In this document: positions 32,461 through 44,822 of the stretch, piece after piece
How the letters are laid out: each line of letters starts with the position of its first letter
How positions within the stretch are numbered: position 1 is the stretch's first letter
Assembly: GCA_963971575.1 (NCBI GenBank)
Contig: OZ020616.1
Location: 19,752,713 to 19,816,712 of the forward strand
Direction of reading: 5' to 3'
Origin: Liopterus haemorrhoidalis
Lineage: Eukaryota > Arthropoda > Insecta > Coleoptera > Dytiscidae
DNA length: 64,000 nt
Translations under genes and position numbers: made by a program
Notes under the pieces: model-generated
Told to the model about the DNA's origin: nothing
The model's database searches: none
What the model saw: only the letters and a program-made list of their open reading frames with translations

Positions 32461-34517
32461 CCCCTGTTCAACCAATTAGTAAAGCTTTTAACTTTGAATT
32501 GTAGACACATTTGAAGAGGGTTACTTGTTTGGAGAATTGTGGCACAATCATATTCACAATTTTAAGGAAGCGATATACACATAATATTTCATTAATAAAC
32601 ATAAGAATATATTTGCCGCTTGATATGAATGTTTTTAATGTATTTCTTAGAATGACTTACTTTGCTCGTTCACTAATAGTTACAAACAGTAATTTTAAAT
32701 AGGTAAATAAAGTGATTTCTAGTGTCATACATACATATTATATATTTAAAATTCAATTCATAATTAAATAAATGATATTCCCATTCAATTTTCATTGTAG
32801 ATAATTTTATAAAATTGGATTTTTTACTGGGGTGTGAAAACACATTTGGAGATTAAGGGGTGCCGGCAGCTAAAAAGGTTTAGAACCACTGTTCCACAAA
32901 TTTGAGATTTTATTATGTAAATATTTTTATTTAATACATTTAGATCAGATCACAGGTCTAATTTTTAAAAACATATCACTCAAAAACTATTGCAACTCTT
33001 TTTTTCGTACATAGAATAACGGACAAAAACTTTCCCCCACACTATATCATCCAAAGAATTGTCCGAAAAAATTGAAAATATTCTATAAAGTGCACATTGC
33101 GGTAAATCGAAATAATACAACAGGATTTTTTTTTCATTAAAAATATTTCTAGTAAGGTAACCAAATGAAACATATTGATATAGGGCAGTCGGCGAATCAT
33201 TGCAGTTGCGTCACTGGAAACGTCACATCTTTTTGTGACGTCATGTTTAGTACGTCTACATAGCATCCATTTAACGAATGTAAAATTCGTACGCTGTCAC
33301 TTGTATCGTAATGAAATTAAAATATAAGAATAAGAACAGAATAGAAACAAATAAACTATCCTAATAGGCTAAGTAGTCCTAAAAAAATCCAAAAATATGA
33401 TCAAAGAAAAGAAAATAGAAATACGTTGAATTTAACCTAAAAAGCTATGCACTACACACAATATCAAATGGAAATCTATAAGATATCTATAAGAAAATAT
33501 ATAATATAACTAATATAACTAAATATAACTAAATATAACTAAACACAAAACTGCTAGATAAACAACAAACTAAATAAAAAGATTTTAGAAATTGCTACAA
33601 GTTAGATATGTGAACACAAGTATCAAAACATTAGAGCGTATTATAAAATGTCAAATGTAAACATCGTTTTATTTAGCGATACCAATACAAATGTCCGTAT
33701 ATTAAATAAACACTTTTAAAATTTGTAAATTTTCAAAATGTCTATCGAACACAAACTAAATATTCTAAGACTTCAAAAGGTATGTTTTAGTAAAATAAAA
33801 GAGTGAATCTATAATTCACATGCAAAAAAAATCGATTTAGTTCTTTTTTCGCCACTAAGTTTGTCGTTGAAGTTATGACGCAAAATGACCAACTGCGTTG
33901 ATAGAACGACTATAGTAAACGATTGATAAAGGTTAATGAAAATTTTTTTTTTTTGTACTTTTGAAAAAATAATTTTATTTTATTTTTATTTTTTTATTTT
34001 CATGATTATTCTTCACACTTAGATTAAAAGATGAATACATAATTTTTTAAATCATATTTATTTTGTCTCAATTGTCACAGATATTCTTCCAACTGTTGTT
34101 CAGAACATTGATCATTCAGACCCTTTGTGGTCAACAATCTAAGGCGGTCAGCATCGAGTTACTATCCAGATACCTACGAAATCCTGAAATGTGTAAAAAT
34201 TCACACTTCACATAATTTTTTTATTAACCATCAACCATTCTCAGCATAATGTTTGGACACTTTATAAATTAGTTAATCAGATGCACCCATCACTTGGTTT
34301 GGTACTTAGAGAGACCGTTTACAAACGAGCGTACTCAAAACTAAACTATACTCAGACGTTGTACAACTACACCTCGCCACCCTTCATGGAACACTCAACT
34401 ATCACTCTACGATGAGCGATGTCGGATTAACTTGAACACACAAAGATCTCATAAGCATTGAAACGTTTTTCTTGTCCATATAATGAAATTCCAGAAAAAT
34501 AAGTTCTCCGTGTTTGA
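32461..34517. other. Mixed AT-rich sequence with repeat fragments
   Basis: A hAT right end (AAAAAGGTTTAGAACCACTG) ends at about 32893 without an obvious partner. 33055-33135 is a GACA-family fragment. 33184-33245 is one arm of the palindromic MITE. 34165-34230 is an AATTCACAC repeat. No gene was recognised. Confidence 0.45.
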
Positions 34518-34525
34518 ACCTATAG

Positions 34526-34733
34526 CAGTGGCGTAGCGAAAGGTTGGCTTTTTGGGCAAAGGTATAAAATTTGCAGCCATGTCGCCACAAGCAATTTACT
34601 GCGAGTATTTAAAAGAAATATTTTTAGGAATTGGAATAACAATAAATTTGGTAAAAATATTTACACCAATCCATAAATTTCGGCGCCCCCTAAATATTGG
34701 CGCCCATGTCTCCAATCTGTCGTTACACTACTG
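34526..34733. mobile_element. hAT element CAGTGGCGTAGCGAAAGG, TSD acctatag
   Basis: Short (208 bp). Right end CGTTACACTACTG is inverted to the left end. acctatag is duplicated perfectly at 34518-34525 and 34734-34741. Confidence 0.9.
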
Positions 34734-34741
34734 ACCTATAG

Positions 34742-35030
34742 TTATCGAGCTCGTATTTCTAGATTTATGATTGTTACGAAATGTAAAATGTATTTTTATT
34801 CAATAAAAATTATTAATCAATAAATGTTTATAACATTAACAATTTTTATTTTAGTCAGGTTTAGAATAAAGAAGACATAATCTAACATAATTCAGCTAAG
34901 GTAGGTCCTTTTATATTTATAAATTTACAGCCATATCTTGCATAAAAATAATAATAGGTTCCCAACGTCTAGGTGGCGTATAAGGACAGATATGGTAAGT
35001 TCTCCGTTTCTAAATCTCTGATCATAGATA
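34742..35030. other. Unassigned AT-rich sequence
   Basis: Nothing recognised. Confidence 0.3.
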
Positions 35031-35895
35031 TGAAATCCACGTGGTCAGGGTGACGTGTCGAGCGGTCCTATTAACCTTGTATCTACAGGTACTCATTTAA
35101 AGTAGTTGAGGCTAGAGTTTCTGATTTCTTGACATTTTTCATTTCTCGAGAAATGAAAAATTAGACTTATTTTCTCGAGAATTCTCGAGAAATCTCGAAA
35201 ATAATTATTAGAATATATATCTTTTTTTAATGTTGAAAATATTGTAGAGGATAAAAATATGTTAAAATTATAGTCAACTTTAAAGTACTAAAGTATTCAT
35301 TTAAATAACATTAGAACAAATGGATAACGGGGTTTTAAAAATGATTACGAAAACGGCACGTAATTACATAATCATTGAAAATACATAAATATAATTTTCA
35401 AAAAATTAAGAAATTAATAATAATAGTAATAATTATTTTATTTAACTTGCAGGTAATCTTTTACATACCAGTTTTAAACTGAACAAAAAATTAAATGTAA
35501 TTGATTATAATAAATAATACACTAAATTAAAATAAAAGATTACAATAAATGCTAATTAGCTAAATATTATAAATCGCTCCTTATCTGTTACCACAGTTGC
35601 GTTGCGGGAGACAGAAGACAAATTTTATCAAAATTAAATTATAATCAGTGACTCACTAAACATTATATTTTTAAAAAATAGTTTTTTATAAGCACATTGC
35701 GTTTAACTTGGAGTCCAGAAAAATTTACATTTCTCGAGAAATGAGAGAGATTTTTTCTAGTTGAGGCGGAGTCGACCCTAGAGTTAACTTCACAATATCA
35801 GGAGATGATAATCCCAAAGGAGGTGGGGGGGATTCGAACCCGAGTCCCTGTGCTCCATAGACAACCGACTTACCACGAAGCCATGGAAACTCACC
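35031..35895 (-). repeat. tRNA-related SINE (family 3) interrupted by a hAT
   Basis: Tail part 35031-35112 (CCACGTGGTCAGGGTGACGT). Head part 35768-35895 with a B box on the minus strand (CGGGTTCGAATCC) and TTCGTGGTAAGTCGGTTGTC. Joining the two parts with one copy of gttgaggc restores family order. Confidence 0.8.
35113..35759. mobile_element. hAT element with CTCGAGAAATG subterminal palindromes, TSD gttgaggc
   Basis: Flanked by gttgaggc at 35105-35112 and 35760-35767. Ends TAGAG...CATTTTTCATTTCTCGAGAA and ATTTCTCGAGAAATGAGAGA...CTA. CATTTCTCGAGAAATG is a perfect palindrome and TTCTCGAGAATTCTCGAGAA follows near the left end. Confidence 0.92.
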
Positions 35896-37984
35896 TTGCC
35901 TAGTGCGGTTAATAAGTAGTGAAATAGTTCCGAGCTAAAAAAAGTACACATATGGAAATATATTTTTTAGAAGAAACAAGTGATCATCCCTTCGTAGTAC
36001 TTGTGCTTAGACATGAGTAAAGAAATGCATTTGGTATTTAATAGTTTTATTTAACATAAAACTAAATTTTCGACTTTACAATAAGTGCTGAAAATATCGT
36101 CCCCCAATTTGGACATATTTGAACTCTTCTGGGCACTTTTTCATAAACTGAGTCCCGTAAAACAGAAGCAGTGAAGTGGGATATTCAGTGTTGTAACTAG
36201 AATTTTTGGACTAGGATGCAAACACTTGTGGGACCTTCGAGGAAGAGGATAGGTGCCGGGGCCATAATAGCAAATTTTTATTTTACCGCGAGCTCTTAAT
36301 TACTCCGAAGCAGAAACACTGCTTCTATATGAGACCCTACCCTAAAGTATATTATCTTCGCTTAGTTCACCCAATGTTTGAGAGTGGTTCTTGTACACAA
36401 CTCTTTTTGCTGCTTCCCAAAAGAAATATGGTGATCAGCACGAACAAAACTCCTTTGAAATTACCCGACCCTAAAAAAATCAGTTGCGATCACACTTTAT
36501 AAACACAATCAAAAATCGTGTACTGAAGAGACCTCACAACGCGAAAAACTGTCGAACATCGAAGTTTTGCCCACATAAAGTTATAATTATAACTGGGGTA
36601 AGTATGATAAATAGATATGCATTTGAGGTAAGTACGAACAAAATTTGTTATGCCTAGTTTTACTGATTTTTTATGCCTACCATTCAACAAATAGCGCTAG
36701 GTAGTTAGAAGTATGCAGTAACCTTAATATTAAATCAAAAGAATTTTCATCTTAAATTCTTCAACAATTTATAATTATTTTTTTAATGCTACCGATTACA
36801 CAGCACAAAATTTTCATCTAGATAAGATCTGTTTTTTATGACGGTGAATCTGATATATGAAGGAATAAAAAAAAATAAAAGAATGCAATTTTTAAAAATT
36901 AACATAATGAAAGATCATTAGTTAAATTCTAATTTGGCTGTTTATTTATTTACCAGAATTTTTTTGGGACTGTCTTAAAGTGGGGGACGCTGTCTTAACA
37001 GTGCTATAAATAAATAAATAAATATAACCCCCACAGATTATAAATTATACAAAACAAACAATCTGAAATTAAATTAGTAACAATCTATACAACAAAATTG
37101 GCAGCGAATTTGTATCTATCTAATAGAATATTATTATAAGCAGAAAAAAAAAGTTGTTAACATTTTATTGCTCAATAATTTAATAATAGATATATGGTAA
37201 TAATTTAATTTAATTTTTTAAATATATTTGTGGGTTTAATATAACTTTTATATTTATATAGTTTTATGTAGAAATGTTTAAATAATACGTCAACATTTTT
37301 TTGGCATGATTATTTATAGTTTAGAACTTTCATATTTCTTGATAATGGAATGCCACTTGGTAAACATGTTCTTTATGAATATTAAATCATTTTTACTCGC
37401 AGCACCTCTATTGAGAACCGCAGCAGATTCAAAACGGCGATCAAGTACAATAACTAAGTAATTTCTCAATAGTACAAAATAGCTAGGTACATACAATGCG
37501 ATCATTAATTCCTGAACGTTATGTAATACTTGACAGAAATATTTAGTTATCAAACTTATTTCCAAGTTCATGTACACATAAGCGTACGTTCTATTTTTAT
37601 TTCTTTATACGAATTAATTATTAAATGAACAGTTTTTTCTCTACACGCCAATGAGTTGATAACAAATATTAAGTTAGTAACAGATTTTCGTTGTACCTCG
37701 GGTGAGATCGGGCCAACGAAGTAATCTGATTGGTTCCTTGTTAAATTGTGATTTTCAGCTGTGAATTACAATACAGTTTTGATATTTTAAAACCCATTGT
37801 TTACCATTATGTAATGCTCAGGAATTAATGATCGAACTGTATTTGTAGAACGAAGCTTGAGCTACAATTTGCCGCATCGTACGCAAATATGCGGCGATTG
37901 GTTTACAAGATGGCATCTATAATGCAAATTGTTTATTTACAATTACATAACAACGTTGTTTCAATTTTTTTTTCTGTTTCGACA
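35896..37984. other. Unassigned sequence with one dispersed repeat
   Basis: 37027-37320 is the partner of 30200-30480 (ATATATTTGTGGGTTT, AATAATACGTCAACATTTTTT). The minus-strand open frame 37314-37577 is not recognised. The rest, including 36100-36700, shows no gene. Confidence 0.4.
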
Positions 37985-38096
37985 ATTAGCCAGGACAATT
38001 CTTATTTTTGAAAAAATCCATGCCTGAACGGGATTCGAACCCGAGACCTTAACAACGCAGAGCACATGTGTTACCACTACGCTACGTCGGTCGGCT
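37985..38096 (-). repeat. tRNA-related SINE (family 2), second copy
   Basis: Minus strand: GCCGACCGACGTAGCGTAGT, GGTAACACATGTGCTCTGCG, GGGTTCGAATCCCGTTCAGG, tail AGAATTGTCCTGGCTAATTG. Over 85 percent identical by eye to 17308-17420. Confidence 0.85.
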
Positions 38097-38211
38097 TGTT
38101 TACTATATATCATATTCATATAGAATAGAAATTCGCTGCAAATTTTGAAGTACAGATTATTAATAATTTAATATCAGATTACCAGTTTTGTACATCATAT
38201 GCAATCTTCAC

Positions 38212-38286
38212 GCCTCCATAGCTCAATGGTTTTGGACTAAGACGCGATATCTTTAGGATACGAGTTCGATTCCTGATCAGGTTGAA
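38212..38286 (+). repeat. tRNA-like sequence, probably SINE head or pseudogene
   Basis: CCATAGCTCAATGGTTTTGG (A box) and CGAGTTCGATTCCTG (B box) are 44 bp apart as in a tRNA. The 5' GCCTCCA does not pair with the 3' GATCAGG, so an active tRNA is unlikely. Confidence 0.5.
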
Positions 38287-38565
38287 TTTTTTATATCAAT
38301 TTTCTATTATACCTACTTATCGCATTTATCTTTTCAGTTACTCTGAATGATCTCTAATTTACTTCCCCAATATAATCTTCTTTGGACGCTAATAGCTGTA
38401 GATGCACTGCTCTAAAAATGTTGACAAATTAACTAACTTTTTACAAATTAATTAACTCGTTATCAATTGCAGAGCCGTAGCAATGTTTTTGGTGTCCTTG
38501 GCAAATACTTCAAAAAATAGCGCCCTCGGGAAATAAAAGTAGATATTTGTAAACGTCTTTTTCAC

Positions 38566-38975
38566 ATGGGGCACGAGCCCAGGGCCCCCAGTTTGATGGG
38601 GTCCTCAAAATGCCGAGGTCGTCGTTTACACGGAAAAAAAGGAGCTCAATTTTTAGTGCAAATTTACTACAATTTTACTACTTTTATTAAAAAAAACCTT
38701 GTAAATGAATCGGCGGACTTGAGTATCTCAGCCTTACATACTCTATTAAAAGCAGATAAATTATAAGAAATTTTCCCAAATGTGGAAGTTGTCACCAATT
38801 GTAGTGGACAGCGCTCAATTTCACGGCTAAAAAGAATAAAAAATGAATTACGAACGACCATGTTACAAGAACGACTTACTAATTTTTCAATCATGTGCAC
38901 AGTTAGTGATATCCTTCAAAAATTAGACTTTGAGGACATAATAGAAGATTTTGCACAACAGAAATCCCGGAAGAA
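38566..38975 (+). pseudogene. hAT transposase C-terminal (hATC dimerisation) remnant
   Basis: Frames read LSISALHTLLKADKL, stop, then CSGQRSISRLKRIKNELRTT, MLQERLTNFSI and DFEDIIEDFAQQKSRKK. The block corresponds to the hATC region of zinc-finger MYM-type/hAT transposases (pattern ERSFSKLKxIKNxLRSTMxQERL). An in-frame stop at about 38763 and the absent upstream catalytic region make it dead. This is the only hAT coding remnant in the window despite many hAT ends. Confidence 0.8.
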
Positions 38976-39138
38976 ACCATTATCATTAACGTCAATTATC
39001 ATCAATAGAACTCTTTGTATTCTGATGATGGCCTCATAAGCCGAAATACGTATTAATAAATTAAAATATTTTGAAACATTACCGAGTGTTTTATTTTGAG
39101 TTCTATTCATAACTCTGTAACTTGTTCGGATTGGACCT
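38976..39138. other. Short unassigned spacer
   Basis: TGATGATGGCCTCATAAGCCG near 39024 resembles 3' tails of some insect retroelements; not enough to assign. Confidence 0.3.
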
Positions 39139-39321
39139 ATAGTCGGTATCTTTGGTATAAGCGGAACTAGATTTTCAAATCTAGTAATTTTTATCGATTG
39201 AATGAAGCTTTTGATCATTTTGTTTATCAAAAGCTCACTTTCATCATTAAAAAGTTACCTAGTTACAACATAAGAAAATTAAGATTCCATTTAGTACCGC
39301 TTAAACGTTAGGAATAGCTAT
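39139..39321. mobile_element. AGGCTATTCC-family MITE, short form (copy 10)
   Basis: TATAGTCGGTATCTTTGGTA...GCGGAACTAGATTT at the left and TAGTACCGCTTAAACG...GGAATAGCTATA at the right; same 185-bp design as 6746-6933. Confidence 0.8.
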
Positions 39322-40266
39322 ATGTTGATTATACTTTTTTTGCTTAAAATTAATTAAAGGTACACCCTTTAAGTTTGGCAGTTTCCTCCTGGAACACCCT
39401 GTATAGGGCGAGTAAATAGTTCGAATAACAATTATTTTTCGTCGTAAAGAAATACTGCATAAAATTTGTCAATATGTTTTACAAATTAACAATGTTTGAC
39501 CATTCAAAACCCACGTCTTGTCGTCTAGTTTATGACCAGACTTAAATCGCTGGAAAAATGCACTAGTGGACATTGCTAAACATCATATAACTTCCTGTAA
39601 CATAAACAATTCGATTCATTTCACACGAGACTCGCTTTCGACTTCACTTCTTGCAGCATCCGGACTTTTTTCACGATACTATCTAGATACATAAATATGT
39701 ATGTGCAGACCGTCAACACCAATTTTGCATTATTAGTTTTAAAATATATTTTACAATTTATTTGATTATATTTGCATTCATAAAATGGATTATTTAATGC
39801 TAGGATAAGGGTTAGATAGTTGATGTGTAGTATAAATTGTCACCCATTTCAGAATTTCGTAGATATCTGGTAAGTGAAAGATGTCTGTCAACATTTTTGA
39901 CTGCAATAGCGTCAAAATCAACAATTTTTCGTCTGTTGATTTTTTCCATTGTTTCCATTACTATTAGCGGCGATTTCCACTGAGTCAGTGTAACTACTAG
40001 TTTCTATTAAAATTTTTTCGGCCACGAGGCCGAATAAGTTAAAACAATTATAGCCTCAAATTTTATTTTTATAAAGAGATAAAGATATATATATATATAT
40101 ATAAATGTATAAAGATTAAGTTGATACCACAGCTGTAAATTAACGATTAATTTTTTATCAACTATTTGTTTTAAATAATTGTCATAAATTTTGATTACAA
40201 TTACCTAAACAATCAGAATAGAAAAACCTTGATTACGATTAAAACTAATCTAAAAGTTGTTTAATT
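39322..40266. other. Unassigned AT-rich sequence
   Basis: Holds an AATTCACAC-type relic at about 39815-39890 and a (TA)n run at 40085-40102. No gene recognised. Confidence 0.35.
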
Positions 40267-40395
40267 AGACGAGCTCGTTTAATCGTGCAGTTTTGACTGG
40301 TTAGAACAGTCTGAATTGTGCCCCCTGGCATCGGCGATTAGCCTCGTTGCAGAAATAGGCCGATGTAAAATAAATAAAATAATAATACTAGAGAG
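40267..40395 (+). repeat. tRNA-related SINE (family 1), internally deleted copy
   Basis: Joins the head (TTTAATCGTGCAGTTTTGAC, AACAGTCTGAATTGTG) directly to the 3' end (CCCCCTGGCATCGGCGATTA, GCAGAAATAGGCCGATGTAA) and an AAT-rich tail. Confidence 0.8.
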
Positions 40396-40782
40396 AGGCC
40401 AATCTAGCTGTCAATACGTTTTAATCTTATTAAATTAAAAATATACCTTAAATTACCTAAATAAAAAAATAAAATAATAAAAAGAATATATTATCAATTA
40501 AGTAAGATTAAAACGTAGTATGACCTAACTTAATCGCACTCTATTGATTAAATTTTTATATAAAATATTCAAAAAGTAATTCAGATTATTTTTTATTATT
40601 TCTAGATTATTTCCAAATTAGCAGGAAGTAGGTAATCAGGATGTAATCCATGTTTATTTTTTAATTCTTTTCAAATAATCTGGAAATACTAAATAAATAA
40701 TACAGAAAAAAAAAATCCCAATTATTTTCAATTATTTTTGAGTACTCAAAATATAGTCAAATAACCTAATTAAAAAAGTTAA

Positions 40783-41040
40783 GCCAACGGAGTGGCCGAG
40801 CGCATTAAATCGTGCAGTTTGGACTGGTGAAAACAGTCTGGATTGTGAGGTTAGTGGTTCGATTCTCCGTTGGTGATATTATTAGGGCGAGAATAATATG
40901 TTTACATTACTCTAATTTCACAATCATTCACCCCTCATCCAGGTGTAGGAGCTCGCCCCCTGGCATCGGCTATTAGCTTCGTTGCAGAAATAGGCCGATG
41001 TAAAATAAATTTAAAAAATAATAATAATAATAATAGTAAT
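40783..41040 (+). repeat. tRNA-related SINE (family 1), full copy with TSD aaagttaa
   Basis: Head 40783-40878 folds like a long-variable-arm tRNA: CCAACGG pairs with CCGTTGG, A box GAGTGGCCGAGCGCATTA, B box AGTGGTTCGATTC; Leu or Ser type origin. The body ends CCCCCTGGCATCGGC...TAGGCCGATGTAAAA with an (AAT)n tail. Flanked by aaagttaa at 40775-40782 and 41041-41048. Confidence 0.9.
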
Positions 41041-43658
41041 AAAGTTAATTACTTTTTGATTATTTATAATCGCAGTAAAGAATTTTTTATTCTAATTATT
41101 TAAGTAATTGTAATAAAAACTTTGATAACGATTATTTGAGTATTCGTAGTCCAAATATAATATATTTGGACTACGTACTCTATTACTCTATTTTTAAGCT
41201 TTGGCTGAAAAACAATTTCTAAAATTTTACCACAAAATTAAGTAATTTTAAGAAGAAAATTGTGCAGAATATTTGGAAATAGGACAAAAGTTCGACCCGG
41301 AAAAACGGTTGATATTGCCAATATTATTACAAATTTCCCATATTATATAGTGTCGAAGCCTGGACACTAACAAAACACATAAATAAGAGAAGAACATCAT
41401 TAGAGCTACATGAAATTAAAAAAATATAATTTGTCAAAAATACATTTTAATATCTTACAAAAATCTTGACGTACTATTCCGGTTCACATCATTCATGTGC
41501 ATTACTCAAAATCTTTCAATTTTTAAAATCATAACTTTTCATTTTCATATGGATCACACGCCTGGTTGCTGCGACAAATTGACAATCGCGACTACAACGA
41601 CCTATTGGTTTATAGGTGTGCTAGACCCTTCGCACACTAGCCTGACCCTGAAATACAAGTTCAGATGAAAGAGCGCGCACTTAACCGCTAAAACAGATAG
41701 CGACCACTAAGACTGATAGATGTACTATTAGACCTTTAGTACACAAGCTCCATAAGTAGCACGACAAATGCAATAGTGCGCATGCGTTTATAAGTCATGA
41801 TTTCACCGAAAGGAAAACATTTAAACAAAACATTTCAAAAGTATTTTGTTTTTTTTTTTTACTCAGTGGGCGTTGATTGGTGTCAATCTGGACTTAGCAA
41901 TCAAAACCCACCAGATTTAAGGCTAGTTTAGTTAAATATATAGTCAGCTATTATTTCTTCTCATCAGAAAGAAAACATTTAAATAAATCAATTCAAAAAC
42001 AATTTTTACAACAAATCGGAGTTGGTTGGTATCAGATACAGATAGTTAATAAGGGATGCAGATCTGCCGCACCTCTAAAAATAAATAAATTTAGGCAATA
42101 AAAGATCAATATTTTTGTTTTATTTCCTCGGAACTTATTCAACTATCAATTAAAATCTGGTACTATAGTCGGGAACAAAACCAGTCACTCGGCTACTGTA
42201 ATCGCAAATCAGCTTGTTCATTAACTAGGTGCAATAAGCCTGCGTGTTGCTTTAACTGCAGCCCAAATCTGCTAATGTAGAATATATTAAGCGGCGATAT
42301 CCACTGAGTAAGTGTAACACGTGATTCATCCACTGTTTGGTATTCAATCACAACAGCCCGGCACCTAATAGTTTTACAGCCCCTAATAGTAACAGAGTTT
42401 CAATTTATTTATTATTTTCTCATGGTTATGATCGCGCAAATGTCATATTTGAAAATAAAAATATTAACATTTTAATCGTCCATCTTCAATAATCATCCTA
42501 TCTGGGAGAAAACATTGTTTATGGTTGCAAGGCAACCCTTTCATTAAAAATTCTTTCGAGCCCCTTCATTTTCACAAGCAAACACTGACAACACGAAGGT
42601 ATTTTTTTTCACAAAACCTGTGTTTTATATATCTATTTGGACCAAAACTATTAGATCTAAGTCTAATATTGTCCAATATATTAGCCCCTAAGCTACGATT
42701 TCTTATCGTGTGTAAAATATTTAAACAAATCGCTTCAGAAGCGATTTTTAAACTTGTCGGCATTGGTTGGCATCGTTCTATAAAACTATAAAAATTCTAG
42801 GTAAACAACCAAAACCAACTAGATCTAAATCTAGTGTTATAATTTCTGATGTAACTACACCTTACTTTTTGGTCAAAACTCAATAATATATAAAAACAAC
42901 AATTAACAACCTGTAAAAAAACAACAACAAAATACAATAATATAAAATAATAATAATATGAGGTGAAGAATATGTGCTACAGCCATGTTTAAGAATCTCG
43001 AGTTTTATTTAAATATTATCACATTGTGGAGAGGGCCCCCCAATTCAGGAGGCACCTAGACATCTCCCCTCCTGTACCCAAGGAGGAGACAGCATCTTAC
43101 AATGATAATATACTAGAATATTCGGAATTCAAGAAAAAAATCTCGAATCACAAAAATAAATATGCAAAGAGACCTTCCAAAAATTATATTATGAAAATAT
43201 TAATATTAGTTTTGTTCATTAAAAAAAATAGTATAAGTTTCAATACTATATATATGTAGGCAGAAGTCCGCACATTAAAGTTCAGGAGAAAATGTACAAC
43301 CACATACTGGTATATATATATTTTTTTCAATTATTTGTCAGCCAATACTCCCATGTGTGACGAAATTATTTTTAAATTACCAAAATATTTTTTCATATCT
43401 AAAATGGGTGCATATGTGGTCCAAAAAAAGAACTATGTAATTCTGGCTCTAAATTCAATTACCAAAATCGTATTTTGCCGCATGTTAATTGATTTTGGCA
43501 CATATGCGATTATCAAAACACATTTATTTCAGTTCTTTGATAACTTATGCTCCAAATGTAAAACCAGAGGCATATTTATGCGTTCTTAACCATTTTGGAT
43601 ACATGCGCGGTTACCAAAACAGAGTTTGAATAATTTTCAGTTCTTATTTGGTCTATGC
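41041..43658. other. Gene-poor stretch with an RTE scrap and small repeats
   Basis: About 41335-41412 the plus strand reads KFPILYSVEAWTLTKHINKR, matching the LLYGSEAWTLTK motif of RTE-type LINEs downstream of RT. 41455-41560 is a GACA-family fragment. Other open frames (42525, 43026, 43335) show no motif. Confidence 0.5.
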
Positions 43659-44295
43659 CAGTGTTTCTCAACAACCGGTCCACGGCTAAATCTATTCGGT
43701 CCGCGAAAATTTTGATAATATTTATTGTAAAGGCTATTCTAAACGTTTAGGCTAAATGGGACTTACGTTCTTTTCGGTTGTCACGGGACCTTTCTTGGGT
43801 TATTTCATTTTTCACGTTGGAATTGCAAAATTTAAAATTCCAACAATGAAACCATGGAACCGAATGACATATATCATTTTTTTACGTACCTATTTTAATG
43901 ACAAAAAAAATAAATAAATGGGAAATTTGTATTAAGAATGACACAAAAAATCCAAATATAAAGAAAATGGAATTTTAAAATGATATTAACCTTAACCAAA
44001 AAATGTTTATTGTAAGTATGATTTACAAAGATTAAACAAAACGGCCAAAAGTAACTAGATTGCAAAATCTAGTTCCGCCTAATCGTTTGGAATAGACTAT
44101 AAAATAATTTACGGCTAGTAGAACTTATACATACAATTATGAATTTTTACTTGTACTAGTAACTAATATTTACTTTTTAATGTAATTTTACCGTTTTACA
44201 ATAAATTATACTTGTCAAATAATATTTTCACCGGTCCGAGTGATAAAAATCATCTTTTTGCAGGTCCGCGGTATCATTTTGGTTGAGAATCACTG
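43659..44295. mobile_element. hAT element CAGTGTTTCTCAAC, TSD gtctat(g/a)c
   Basis: Ends CAGTGTTTCTCAACAACCGG and TTTTGGTTGAGAATCACTG. Flanks gtctatgc (43651-43658) and gtctatac (44296-44303). Hosts an AGGCTATTCC MITE. Confidence 0.9.
43730..44101. mobile_element. AGGCTATTCC-family MITE, long form (copy 11), nested in hAT
   Basis: AAGGCTATTCTAAACGTTTA at the left, AGTTCCGCCTAATCGTTTGG then AATAGACTATA at the right; centre as in the 5215 and 22552 copies. Confidence 0.88.
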
Positions 44296-44372
44296 GTCTA
44301 TACTACACGACAAAGAATTGATATAGGCACATTTGCAGTGATTAAAAATTATATAGATATATAATAACTTAA

Positions 44373-44818
44373 GTGGGTTTTACACGATTCAATTTATTGA
44401 TCAATTATTTGAAAACCTTCAATTTATCGATGTGTGTAAAGTGTTCAAATTTCAACAATAAATTAAACAATTTATTGACGAAAAAATCAATTTATTTTGA
44501 AAATAGAACAAGTTCTATTTTCATCAGTTTTTAGGGAATTCTATGTATATTTTTATCTGTTTAGTTATTGTCAACTGTTTAGTTGTAGCATAACCTAGAA
44601 ATATATAGAATATGTGTTTCGTTTTCAAATGTGACAGAACCGCAAACATTCTAATTCACCATCATTTACGTCATTTCTTTTGTTTAAAAAAAAAATATAA
44701 ATAAATTGATGTGTGTAAAATGATCCTTTTATTTCAAGGTTACCAATAAATTGTTCAATTAATTGACAAAAAACTTGATCAACTTATTGATCAATAAATT
44801 GAACTCTGTAAAGCCAAC
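44373..44818. mobile_element. TTAA-type MITE with clustered CAATTTATTGA motifs
   Basis: Ends GTGGGTTTTACACGATTCAA and complement of GTTGGCTTTACAGAGTTCAA. Flanks TTAA (44369-44372) and TTTA (44819-44822). CAATTTATTGATCAAT-like motifs occur several times near both ends, probably subterminal transposase sites. Confidence 0.75.
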
Positions 44819-44822
44819 TTTA

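Noticed and set aside
38212..38286. Functional tRNA gene
   Set aside because: The 5' and 3' acceptor strands do not pair despite good box A and box B.
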